DNA from: Alistipes sp.
Lineage (GTDB): Bacteria; Bacteroidota; Bacteroidia; Bacteroidales; Rikenellaceae
Direction of reading: 5' to 3'
Length of the DNA stretch: 64,000 nucleotides
NCBI GenBank assembly: GCA_017398555.1
Contig: JAFQFV010000036.1
Location: 1 to 64,000 of the forward strand
Part shown: positions 51,905 through 59,385 of the stretch, piece by piece
Numbering within the stretch: position 1 is the stretch's first letter
How the letters are laid out: every line of letters starts with the position of its first letter
Position numbers and translations under genes: made by a program
The notes under the pieces: model-generated
What the model saw: the letters and a program-made list of their open reading frames with translations, nothing else
Told to the model about the DNA's origin: nothing
The model's database searches: none

Positions 51905-54034
51905 CTACTTCAGATATTTATCCAACCAACCGAAAAATTCTCTGTTCCAGACAAGTGAATTTTGTGGTTTGAATACCTGATGAGCCTCATTCTCAAACGA
52001 TACCAATCGCGCATCAATACCACGCAGACGAGCAGCGGTAAATGCCTGCAACGACTGAGTGTAAGGGATGCGGTAGTCATACTCGCCTGTGATGATGAGA
52101 ATTGGTGTATCCCACTTATCGACAGATTTGTGCGGAGAGTTTGCATAAGAGCGCATAGCGGTCTTGTTGCCCTTGTCCCAATATGAGCCACCGTAGTCGT
52201 TATTGACAAAGAACAGCTCCTCGGTCTCGCCATACATCGACTCGAAATTGAATATTCCGCAGTGTGCAATAAAGGCCTTGAAGCGCTTGTTGTGGTGACC
52301 GGCAAGGTAGTAAACCGAGTAGCCGCCATAAGATGCACCTACGCAGCCAAGTCGCTCATTATCACACCATTGCTCCTTTGCTACGTCGTCGATAGCTGAG
52401 AGATAATCACGAATATTCTGACCTGAATAGTCGCCCGAAATTTGGTCTAACCACTCCTGTCCGAATGAAGGGAGTCCGCGACGATTTGGAGCTACAACAA
52501 CATAGCCCTGTGCCGCCATAAGCTGGAAGTTCCAACGATAGCTCCAGAACTGCGAAACCACACTCTGTGGGCCGCCCTGACAGTAGAGAAGTGTAGGGTA
52601 CTTCTTGGCAGGGTCGAAATCAGGCGGGAGGATAACCCAAACAAGCATCTTCTTGCCGTCGGTTGTCTTTACCCAACGCTTCTCAACCTTACCCAACTTG
52701 ATATTGTCGTAGATAGGTTTGTTCACCTCCGAAATCTGGGTCATAGCACCGCTCTGCAAATCGACCTCGAAGAGCTCTGTTGCCATTGAGATACTCTGCA
52801 CAGTTGCCACACAGCGACCGCCACCGATAGTAAATGAGGTGATGTCGTGGTCACCTGATGTGATAACCTCCACATCATTTCCGGCGGTAGTTACGCGGCA
52901 AATCTGATGTGTAGCCTCGATAGGGGCTATGAAGTAGAGGGTATTTTCATCGGCCCAAACAACATTATTTGCGTGGTAGTCGAAGTTGGCTGTCAGCTCC
53001 TTCATCTGGCCACTCTGGAGGTAGTAGATGAAGAGTCGCTCCTTGTCCGCCTCATTACCTGCACGACGCTGAGAACGGAAGGCAATTTTGCTGCCGTCAG
53101 GTGACCATACAGGGTACTTGTCGTAGCCGACAAAAGCCTCTTTGGTGCACTTGCCGTTGAGTTTTACACGCTCTGCATCATCTTTGCAGATGTTGAAAGT
53201 GTGGTCAGCCTCAACAGAGTGAATATAGATGTCCGAGTCGGTCGAAACGGCATACTCTGTGCCAGAAAGTGGCTTGCAAGTGTATGCAATATGCTTTGAG
53301 AGCGGATGCCAAGCAATCTCGCCACCATCGAAGTATGGTGCTAAAGGGGTATCCCACGCAGCATCTTTGCCTGTAATATCACGAGCCTCGCCCATAACAC
53401 CATTCTCAATTGGTGCAACAAAGATGTGACGATAACTGCCATCATCCCAGTAGTCCCAATGGCGCACCATCAAATCGTCATAAATTCTTGCCTTTGACTT
53501 GTCCATATCCGGGTGAACATCAACAGAGTTGATATCCTTGACATGCACAGCCTTGATGTAGTGCAGTGCCGAGCAGTCGCCATTAACGCCAAAATCCTCT
53601 ACGCCCCCATCAATATTGGTGATTTGTACGGGATTTGAACCGTCGGCTGCCATCTTCCATACCTGCATGGCACCACTACGGTTTGAGAGGAACCATATAG
53701 ATCCATCGCCACCCCAGCGAGCCGCTGTGTTGGTAGATGAGGTGTCGGTCAGCTCTGTTGTAACACCTGTTGCAAGATTGAGGGTGTAGATACGTGTCAC
53801 ACCGCGATTTTCTGCCATGGAGTAGTCAGTTACGGTGTAGAGCACAGCCGAGCCGTCAGCCGATACCTCCGCGCTGCCGATGCGGCGCATCTTCCACATA
53901 ACCTCAGGGGTCAGCCTTGCCGCCGCAATCTCCTCAGCTGTAAGTGCATTGTCGATTGTAAGTGGCTGAGCAGGCTCTGAACAGCTCACAAGAGCCATTG
54001 CCAATGTCGCCATAATAAGAAAACTTTTTTTCAT
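51905..54034 (-). CDS. S9-family prolyl oligopeptidase-like serine peptidase
   Basis: A 709-residue exported peptidase; the N-terminus (LIMATLAMALVSCSEPA) is a lipoprotein signal with C18. A beta-propeller with WD40-like repeats (WGGDGSIWFLSNRSG, PVWSPDGSKIAFRSQ) is followed by the hydrolase domain with S568 in GASYGGYS, an Asp in ITGEYDYRIPY, and H685 in ENEAHQVF. It fits the S9C acylaminoacyl/oligopeptidase group better than DPP-IV, as the EE motif is missing. It would digest peptides at the cell envelope. It is monocistronic and divergent from the NUDIX gene. Confidence 0.9.
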   Translation of the reverse strand: MKKSFLIMATLAMALVSCSEPAQPLTIDNALTAEEIAAARLTPEVMWKMRRIGSAEVSADGSAVLYTVTDYSMAENRGVTRIYTLNLATGVTTELTDTSSTNTAARWGGDGSIWFLSNRSGAMQVWKMAADGSNPVQITNIDGGVEDFGVNGDCSALHYIKAVHVKDINSVDVHPDMDKSKARIYDDLMVRHWDYWDDGSYRHIFVAPIENGVMGEARDITGKDAAWDTPLAPYFDGGEIAWHPLSKHIAYTCKPLSGTEYAVSTDSDIYIHSVEADHTFNICKDDAERVKLNGKCTKEAFVGYDKYPVWSPDGSKIAFRSQRRAGNEADKERLFIYYLQSGQMKELTANFDYHANNVVWADENTLYFIAPIEATHQICRVTTAGNDVEVITSGDHDITSFTIGGGRCVATVQSISMATELFEVDLQSGAMTQISEVNKPIYDNIKLGKVEKRWVKTTDGKKMLVWVILPPDFDPAKKYPTLLYCQGGPQSVVSQFWSYRWNFQLMAAQGYVVVAPNRRGLPSFGQEWLDQISGDYSGQNIRDYLSAIDDVAKEQWCDNERLGCVGASYGGYSVYYLAGHHNKRFKAFIAHCGIFNFESMYGETEELFFVNNDYGGSYWDKGNKTAMRSYANSPHKSVDKWDTPILIITGEYDYRIPYTQSLQAFTAARLRGIDARLVSFENEAHQVFKPQNSLVWNREFFGWLDKYLK

Positions 54035-54051
54035 ATAAGAACTTGCTAAAA

Positions 54052-54081
54052 TTGTTTATCTCTACTTTTTTTGTAAATTTG
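54052..54081 (+). promoter_or_regulatory. Promoter of the NUDIX-porX operon, adjacent to the start codon
   Basis: TTG at 54052-54054, a 19-bp spacer and TAAATTTG at 54074-54081. Only four bases (CGTT) separate the -7 box from the ATG at 54086, which predicts a leaderless transcript. Confidence 0.65.
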
Positions 54082-54085
54082 CGTT

Positions 54086-54697
54086 ATGATTACCATCTAC
54101 TTCACAGATAACAGCCTAACCTTTGTCCCTGAGGATTATACCCCCTCGGCGGGCGAAACTGTACTTACGGAGAGCGAGGTAACGAGTGCGAATTTAGACA
54201 ATTTATTTGAAAATTGCAACACTATAGTCGTTCCGACAGCCGATTGTAAGGGCGCATACAGCCGTTTTGCTGCCCGTTTTGCCTTTGTTGAGGCGGCAGG
54301 TGGCGTTGTGACGGATGAACTCGATAGGGTGCTTATGATTTTCCGGCGCAATCGTTGGGATCTGCCAAAGGGTCATATTGACTCTGGCGAGGATGCCCTC
54401 TCTGCTGCAAAGCGCGAGATTGAGGAGGAGACGGGCGTTTCGGGTTTGAAATTTGTATCGGAACTGAACAATACTCTGCACGCCTACAACGTTTATGGTA
54501 GGTGGGAGCTGAAGCGCACCTATTGGTTCGCCTTCACCACGATACAAACAGCCACTACAGCACAATCGGAGGAGGATATTGAGGCTGCCGTGTGGTGTAG
54601 TGACGATGAGATAGATAGTAATTTAGAGAAGAGTTATCCAACAATAATAGAGGTGATGTATGAATACAGGCGTACAAGCAAAAATACTATGGGTTGA
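54086..54697 (+). CDS. NUDIX hydrolase
   Basis: A 203-residue protein with a complete Nudix box at residues 96-118 (GHIDSGEDALSAAKREIEEE followed by TGV). Such enzymes cleave nucleoside diphosphates linked to another group; the specific substrate cannot be told. About 65 N-terminal residues precede the NUDIX domain and are of unknown function. Its 3' end overlaps porX by 38 bp, so the two proteins are translated from one message. The promoter lies almost on the start codon. Confidence 0.92.
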   Translation: MITIYFTDNSLTFVPEDYTPSAGETVLTESEVTSANLDNLFENCNTIVVPTADCKGAYSRFAARFAFVEAAGGVVTDELDRVLMIFRRNRWDLPKGHIDSGEDALSAAKREIEEETGVSGLKFVSELNNTLHAYNVYGRWELKRTYWFAFTTIQTATTAQSEEDIEAAVWCSDDEIDSNLEKSYPTIIEVMYEYRRTSKNTMG

Positions 54698-56231
54698 TGA
54701 CGAGATAGAGTTGCTTAAACCCCATATTCTGACACTGCAAAACCGTGGTTGTCAGGTAGATACCTGCAATAATGGTTATGATGCGATAGATATGGTTACC
54801 GAGCAACCGTACGATATGATTATCCTCGATGAGATGATGCCGGGAATGACGGGTCTTGAGACCCTTCCGCTCATTAAGGATATCCGCCCGACCACTCCCG
54901 TTATTATGGTGACAAAGTCCGAGGAGGAGGATATTATGGATAAGGCTATCGGTAGTAAGATTGCCGACTACATCATCAAGCCTGTCAATCCGAGCCAGAT
55001 ACTGCTCTTGGTAAAGAAACATATCCACTCGCAACAGCTTGTTACAGAGCAGACTACGGCAGACTATCGTGCCGAGTTCGGCCGTATCTCTCAGATGGTC
55101 GATAGCGCCTCTACATTCAGCCAATGGACCAATATTTACCGCAAATTGGTCGGCTGGGAGATTGAGCTGTCGCAGTCATCCGACGAGAGTATTCGCGAGG
55201 TGTTGCAGTATCAGAAAAATGAGGCAAATCAGGCATTCTGCCGCTTTGTTTGCCGTAACTATCAGAGTTGGATAAATTCGCGCGATGAGGATACGCCGAC
55301 CATGTCGCATACCCTTATGCGCTCGAAGATACTACCTGTGGTCGATGCCAATACCAAGACAACACTTCTGCTTATAGATAACTTCCGCTACGACCAGTGG
55401 CGAGCTATCAGCCCGATGCTGCACAGCTACTACAATGTGGCGGTAGATGAGAACTATTGCGCTATTCTCCCTACAGCAACGCAGTATGCCCGAAATGCTA
55501 TCTTTGCGGGTCTTATGCCGCTGGCGATTGATAAACTGATGCCAAATAAGTGGCTCAACGATAATGAGGAGGGTGGTAAAAATATGTATGAGGAGGACTT
55601 TCTGCGCCGCCAACTGCAGCAGAGCGGTAAGGACTATCGCCTCTCATTCGATAAACTTGTGCGCCCGGAGGCGGGTCGCAAACTTATAGAGAATATCCGC
55701 CGTGTATATGATGCCGACTTCTCGGTTATCGTCTATAACTTCCTCGATATCCTTTCGCACGCCCGTACAGAGACCGAGATTATCCGCCAACTGACTGAGG
55801 ATGATGCCTCTTTCCGTTCGCTTACCCGCTCGTGGTTTGAGCACTCCGAGCTCTTTGTGCTGCTTAAACTGCTTGCCGAGCGCGGGCATACCGTTATTAT
55901 CACCTCCGACCACGGTACCGTGCGTGTCGATAATCCTATCCGTGTGCAGGGTGACCGCGAAACAAGCTCAAATCTGCGTTATAAGACGGGTCGTAACCTC
56001 GCCTATAATTATAAAGAGGTCTATGAGATTACCAAACCTGAGCAGGTGCAACTCCCGTCGTCAAACCTCTCGTCGAGCTATATCTTCGCCTATAACCACG
56101 ACTTCTTTGTCTATAATAACGACGCTAATCGCCATATCCGCTACTACCGCGATACCTTCCAGCATGGCGGTATCTCGATGGAGGAGATGATTGTGCCGTT
56201 TATAGTGCTTAAACCTAAAGTTTTGTTGTGA
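54660..56231 (+). CDS. porX: PorX-type response regulator with PglZ (alkaline-phosphatase-like) domain
   Basis: A 523-residue protein. The receiver domain (about 5-125) has the phosphoacceptor D57 in IILDEMMPG, with T85 and K107 of the switch. A helical linker follows, then a PglZ/alkaline-phosphatase-superfamily domain (about 225-523) with LLIDNFRYDQW and SDHGTVRV as metal-binding segments. PorX regulates type IX secretion and acts with PorY and SigP; its phosphatase domain hydrolyses linear oligonucleotides in Porphyromonas. The other type IX genes are outside this window. The TGA stop lies inside the left box of element E, so the last residues (VLL) are encoded by the repeat. Confidence 0.93.
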   Translation: MNTGVQAKILWVDDEIELLKPHILTLQNRGCQVDTCNNGYDAIDMVTEQPYDMIILDEMMPGMTGLETLPLIKDIRPTTPVIMVTKSEEEDIMDKAIGSKIADYIIKPVNPSQILLLVKKHIHSQQLVTEQTTADYRAEFGRISQMVDSASTFSQWTNIYRKLVGWEIELSQSSDESIREVLQYQKNEANQAFCRFVCRNYQSWINSRDEDTPTMSHTLMRSKILPVVDANTKTTLLLIDNFRYDQWRAISPMLHSYYNVAVDENYCAILPTATQYARNAIFAGLMPLAIDKLMPNKWLNDNEEGGKNMYEEDFLRRQLQQSGKDYRLSFDKLVRPEAGRKLIENIRRVYDADFSVIVYNFLDILSHARTETEIIRQLTEDDASFRSLTRSWFEHSELFVLLKLLAERGHTVIITSDHGTVRVDNPIRVQGDRETSSNLRYKTGRNLAYNYKEVYEITKPEQVQLPSSNLSSSYIFAYNHDFFVYNNDANRHIRYYRDTFQHGGISMEEMIVPFIVLKPKVLL

Positions 56232-56506
56232 TAACGCGGCATTAGCCGCACATCCCTAAAAGTAAACCCCTTTGGGCTGTAGGTTTTACTACTATCCCAA
56301 AGGGGTTTCTTTTGCGATGCACGCCGACCGACGCTGCTCGTGAGGGCAGAGGCTGCTTGCAGACTATGCCGAACTGCGAGGAGGAAAATCCATCTTCTGA
56401 TGGATTAGCGCTCAGCATATAAAACAGCGAAGGGCTGTACTTACCGTACTGCCCTTCGCTGTTCATATATGTTAGCGGAGGTAGGTGCCCCGCTATCACA
56501 CCAAAA
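56221..56506. repeat. Nested palindromic element E (head-to-head composite)
   Basis: Left half: TTTTGTTGTGATAACGCGG (56221-56239), GCACATCCC, inner hairpin AAACCCCTTTGGG (56264-56276) / CCCAAAGGGGTTT (56296-56308) with GTAG..CTAC-like tip, and GCGATGCAC. Right half, on the minus strand: TTTTGGTGTGATAGCGGGG (56506-56488), CTACCTCCGCTAAC, inner hairpin with arms AACAGCGAAGGGC / GCCCTTCGCTGTT (56423-56462) and GTAC..GTAC tip, then GCTGAGCGC. The right half thus resembles elements C1 and D reversed, and the left half resembles A and B. Both outer edges meet gene ends: the porX stop (56229-56231) is in the left box, and the pfkA stop begins at 56507. Confidence 0.82.
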
Positions 56507-57736
56507 TTACCACTCGAGGATCTTCGCAAAATCGTAAGCCTCAGGATTAGCAACATAAGCCTTAGCAGCCTCGTAATCCGCAGGAGTGATATAGTGCATT
56601 ACGTTGTTGATAATCTGCTGAATCTTGTCAGAGTTGATGTCAACCAAACGTGGCGGAATCTTACCCTCTGCATTCTGAAGATCCTTCAGGTAGAGTGGAG
56701 ATACATAACCATCCTGGCTGATGTAAACCATACAGCCGGTCTTACCCTCGCTGAAGAGCTTGTAAACGCCCATACCGAGCTGTGAGCAGTAAACAAGGTC
56801 GTATGCGATAGGGGTCTGGCAACGAACCTCGTAACCAATCTCTACCGGACGAGACTTAACCTTCAGACCGAGCTCCTTGAGCTTGTTCTCAAGCATCTCG
56901 TTGAAGATGTGAGCCTTAGATACCTTACCGAGCTCTGGGTGACCGTGGTCGTCATAAGAGAAGTGAACGCCTGACTTCGCAATCTCCTCGTCAGAGAGGC
57001 TGTGGAATACACCCTCAGAGATCATTGCAACACCATACTCGATACCCATCAGCTTGCGCTTGATGATAGATGAAACAACGAGGTTTACAATCTTCTCAAC
57101 TGTAATCTCAGTCTTGTTAAACATCTCAGGGATAACGATCATAGGGTAGTGACAAGCAGAACCGATACCGAATGCAAGGTGACCTGCAGAACGACCCATA
57201 GCTGCAACTACAAACCAGTTAGCAGATGTACGAGCGTCGTTATATACAGCGCGGCCGATAACGGTACCACCCTCCTTTGCGCTCTGGTAACCGAATGTAG
57301 GTGAACCAGCAGGGAGCGGAAGGTCGTTGTCGATAGTCTTAGGAACGTGGATGTTTGCAATAGGGTACTGCTTAGCCTCGAGGAACTTAGCGATACGGTT
57401 TGCAGTAGAAGCGGTATCATCACCACCAACGGTTACGAGCAACTTGATGTTGTTCTCGGTGAAGAAGTTGAGGTTGAAGTTGTTCTCAAAGTCTGAATCC
57501 TTCGGCTTGAAGCGGCTCATAGTGAGGTAAGAACCACCCTGGTTGAAGATATAGTCAGCCTTGAAAAAGTCGAGATCCTCATAACGTGGGGTTGGGTTGA
57601 AAAGACCCGAATAACCATAGTGAAGACCGATTACGCGGTAACCCTTAGCAAGGAAGGTCTTAGCCACGCTACCTACAACGGTATTCATACCCGGTGCAGG
57701 ACCGCCACCTGTGAGAATTGCAATAGCTTCTTTCAT
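56507..57736 (-). CDS. pfkA: 6-phosphofructokinase, pyrophosphate-dependent type
   Basis: A 409-residue glycolytic enzyme that phosphorylates fructose 6-phosphate. The donor-specificity residues are those of PPi enzymes: GGDDT with D107 where ATP enzymes have Gly, and K133 in PKTIDNDL (the catalytic Asp is D136, just before D138). MGRSAGHLA is a further conserved motif. The length also fits the PPi group. Its reversible, PPi-saving reaction would suit an anaerobe. It is convergent with porX across element E. Confidence 0.92.
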   Translation of the reverse strand: MKEAIAILTGGGPAPGMNTVVGSVAKTFLAKGYRVIGLHYGYSGLFNPTPRYEDLDFFKADYIFNQGGSYLTMSRFKPKDSDFENNFNLNFFTENNIKLLVTVGGDDTASTANRIAKFLEAKQYPIANIHVPKTIDNDLPLPAGSPTFGYQSAKEGGTVIGRAVYNDARTSANWFVVAAMGRSAGHLAFGIGSACHYPMIVIPEMFNKTEITVEKIVNLVVSSIIKRKLMGIEYGVAMISEGVFHSLSDEEIAKSGVHFSYDDHGHPELGKVSKAHIFNEMLENKLKELGLKVKSRPVEIGYEVRCQTPIAYDLVYCSQLGMGVYKLFSEGKTGCMVYISQDGYVSPLYLKDLQNAEGKIPPRLVDINSDKIQQIINNVMHYITPADYEAAKAYVANPEAYDFAKILEW

Positions 57737-57778
57737 AATTTTTCTATTATTAAATGTTAAAGATGTTCAAAAATCGTT

Positions 57779-57786
57779 CAAAGATA
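57779..57786 (-). promoter_or_regulatory. -7 promoter element for pfkA
   Basis: Minus-strand TATCTTTG, 42 nt before the ATG at 57736. No matching -33 box is visible. Confidence 0.5.
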
Positions 57787-57825
57787 ACAATTTTTTTGTT
57801 TCGTTGTAACACTGATGGCCTGAAA

Positions 57826-58305
57826 TTAACCAAAAAAGCGAATTTGCTCCCCATCAGCATAGATATTTATCACTCTGATACGCTTTTTCAGCGCCAAACT
57901 TACGGTGTAACCCGTTCCGCTGCGTCGCTTGCCTGAGTAGTAACAGATTAGAGCCTCGGCACCCTGAATAAGGTAGTCGTTGCGCTCAAGATAGACGGTT
58001 TTGTGGTAGCTCTGGGTGAGGGTTATTACCTCATCTGCCGCAGCGCAAACAGCCTCGTATTGTGCTCGATTTTTTGCACTCAGACCCTCTTTGTGACCCT
58101 CAAAAGGGACAACACAGATGAGCTTTAGCCCCTCTAATTCGCCCTTTAGTTTGATGACGGTCTGTGCGGCAAGCAGGTCAAAACCCTCGGCCATACCGCT
58201 AGTGAAAGTTCTGTAACCCTCAGAGTATAAGAGTCTTATGGCAAGTTCTAACTTGCCGGTGTCTATGCCTGTTATCTTTCTATGTCCCGAAAAGGTCGCA
58301 ATCAT
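57826..58305 (-). CDS. SLOG-family protein (DUF1273/YpsA-like)
   Basis: A 159-residue Rossmann-like protein. FSGHRKI at the N-terminus, TSGMAEGFDLLAA and VVPFEGH are the nucleotide-ligand-binding motifs of the SLOG superfamily, which includes YpsA, DprA and lysine-decarboxylase-like (LOG) proteins. SLOG domains bind or process nucleotide-derived ligands and are often sensors; the role here is unknown. A -7 box lies only four bases before the start codon, so the message is probably leaderless. Confidence 0.8.
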   Translation of the reverse strand: MIATFSGHRKITGIDTGKLELAIRLLYSEGYRTFTSGMAEGFDLLAAQTVIKLKGELEGLKLICVVPFEGHKEGLSAKNRAQYEAVCAAADEVITLTQSYHKTVYLERNDYLIQGAEALICYYSGKRRSGTGYTVSLALKKRIRVINIYADGEQIRFFG

Positions 58306-58309
58306 ACGA

Positions 58310-58317
58310 CAAAGATA
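58310..58317 (-). promoter_or_regulatory. -7 promoter element four bases before a start codon
   Basis: Minus-strand TATCTTTG, then TCGT and ATG at 58305. This predicts transcription beginning at the start codon of the SLOG gene. Confidence 0.55.
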
Positions 58318-58347
58318 GTAAAAAAGCCGGAAAAAGACTCTTTGTCT

Positions 58348-59226
58348 CTACTCTCCCAACTCTTTTTTGCGGTATGCTGCGGGCGATATGCCGACGATGC
58401 GGGCGAAGTACTTGCCGAAGAAGGACTGCGATGGGAAGTTCAAATCGTAGGCAATCTGTTTGATGCTCTTTGTTGTCGAGGTTAATTGTGTTATGGCATC
58501 GAGGGTGACATACTTCTCTATCCACTCTGCGGCGCTCTTGCCACTTGTCTGCTTGACTACGGTGGAGAGATATTTGGTTGTGATATTCATCCTCTCTGCA
58601 TAGAAGTCGAGGTCGCGGTGCTCTATGTAGTTCTGCTCGACAAGACGGATAAAGGCTGATGTTATCTCACTCTGGCGCGTATTTGCCGTAGTTGAAGGTT
58701 CGTGCATAAAGTACCCAAGACCGAGGAAGAAGGCTCGTGTCATAAGATAGAGAATCTCCATTCGATGCGGGTGCTCCTCTATCGGTATGAGGCTTGTGCA
58801 CATCTTTATATATCCATCCAACGCCTCGCGAGCACGACCCTCAAGGCGGATATATGGCCGCTCAGCAACAATGCTCGCTATATCGAAGGTGTTGCCTATG
58901 CCTAAATTTGCCGTAAATTTCTCGGACATTATGACATACGTGGCCTTAAAGTCGGGCGTAGTGTCAATGAGCTCTGTTATCTGGTTTGGCAGAACGATGA
59001 GAAAACCACCCTCGACAATATCGAATGTTCGGGCATTTATTCGGCCTGTGGCGCGCCCTGCAGTGCAATATACCGCCACAATGAGCGGACTGCGGTATGG
59101 GTGGCTCGGAAGTATCGCAAATTGTGGGTTGCAGACGATGCCGAAGTCGTCGCCTATGCAGTATATCGCCTCGGCGCATCCGGCGATAACGTATCTGTTG
59201 AGGGTGTCTGAAAGTGTGGTGCTCAT
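58348..59226 (-). CDS. AraC-family transcriptional regulator
   Basis: A 292-residue regulator. The N-terminal 150 residues form a cupin-like sensor domain (SPLIVAVYCTAG, VEGGFLIVLPNQ). The C-terminal 100 residues are the paired helix-turn-helix domain, with LDFYAERMNITTKYLSTVVKQ as first and KSIKQIAYDLNFPSQSFFGK as second motif. I chose the ATG at 59226 because a -7 element (59254-59261) lies over the TTG codon that would begin the longer frame. The targets are unknown; neighbouring genes are divergent or convergent transport genes. Confidence 0.88.
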   Translation of the reverse strand: MSTTLSDTLNRYVIAGCAEAIYCIGDDFGIVCNPQFAILPSHPYRSPLIVAVYCTAGRATGRINARTFDIVEGGFLIVLPNQITELIDTTPDFKATYVIMSEKFTANLGIGNTFDIASIVAERPYIRLEGRAREALDGYIKMCTSLIPIEEHPHRMEILYLMTRAFFLGLGYFMHEPSTTANTRQSEITSAFIRLVEQNYIEHRDLDFYAERMNITTKYLSTVVKQTSGKSAAEWIEKYVTLDAITQLTSTTKSIKQIAYDLNFPSQSFFGKYFARIVGISPAAYRKKELGE

Positions 59227-59253
59227 AGTTCTGAAATTATGCTTATTGCTCCA

Positions 59254-59284
59254 CAAAAGTACTCTATATAGCCGAATCTCGCAA
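59254..59284 (-). promoter_or_regulatory. Promoter of the AraC-type regulator
   Basis: On the minus strand TTG (59284-59282), a 20-bp spacer and TACTTTTG (59261-59254), 27 nt before the ATG at 59226. Confidence 0.5.
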
Positions 59285-59327
59285 TATTTATAGGAATATT
59301 ACTCCAAACTTTCCGACTTGTAACCCA

Positions 59328-59362
59328 CAAAAAAAGATGTGAGCCCGATTGAACTCACATCT
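59328..59362 (-). terminator. Terminator of the Na/Pi cotransporter gene
   Basis: AGATGTGAG (59335-59343) pairs perfectly with CTCACATCT (59354-59362) around a 10-nt loop; on the minus strand TTTTTTTG follows. Confidence 0.85.
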
Positions 59363-59385
59363 GCCTATAAAAGATTGTCAAAACT

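Noticed and set aside
59229..59256. TTG start adding ten residues to the AraC-type regulator
   Set aside because: The TTG overlaps the -7 element, so transcription would begin after it.
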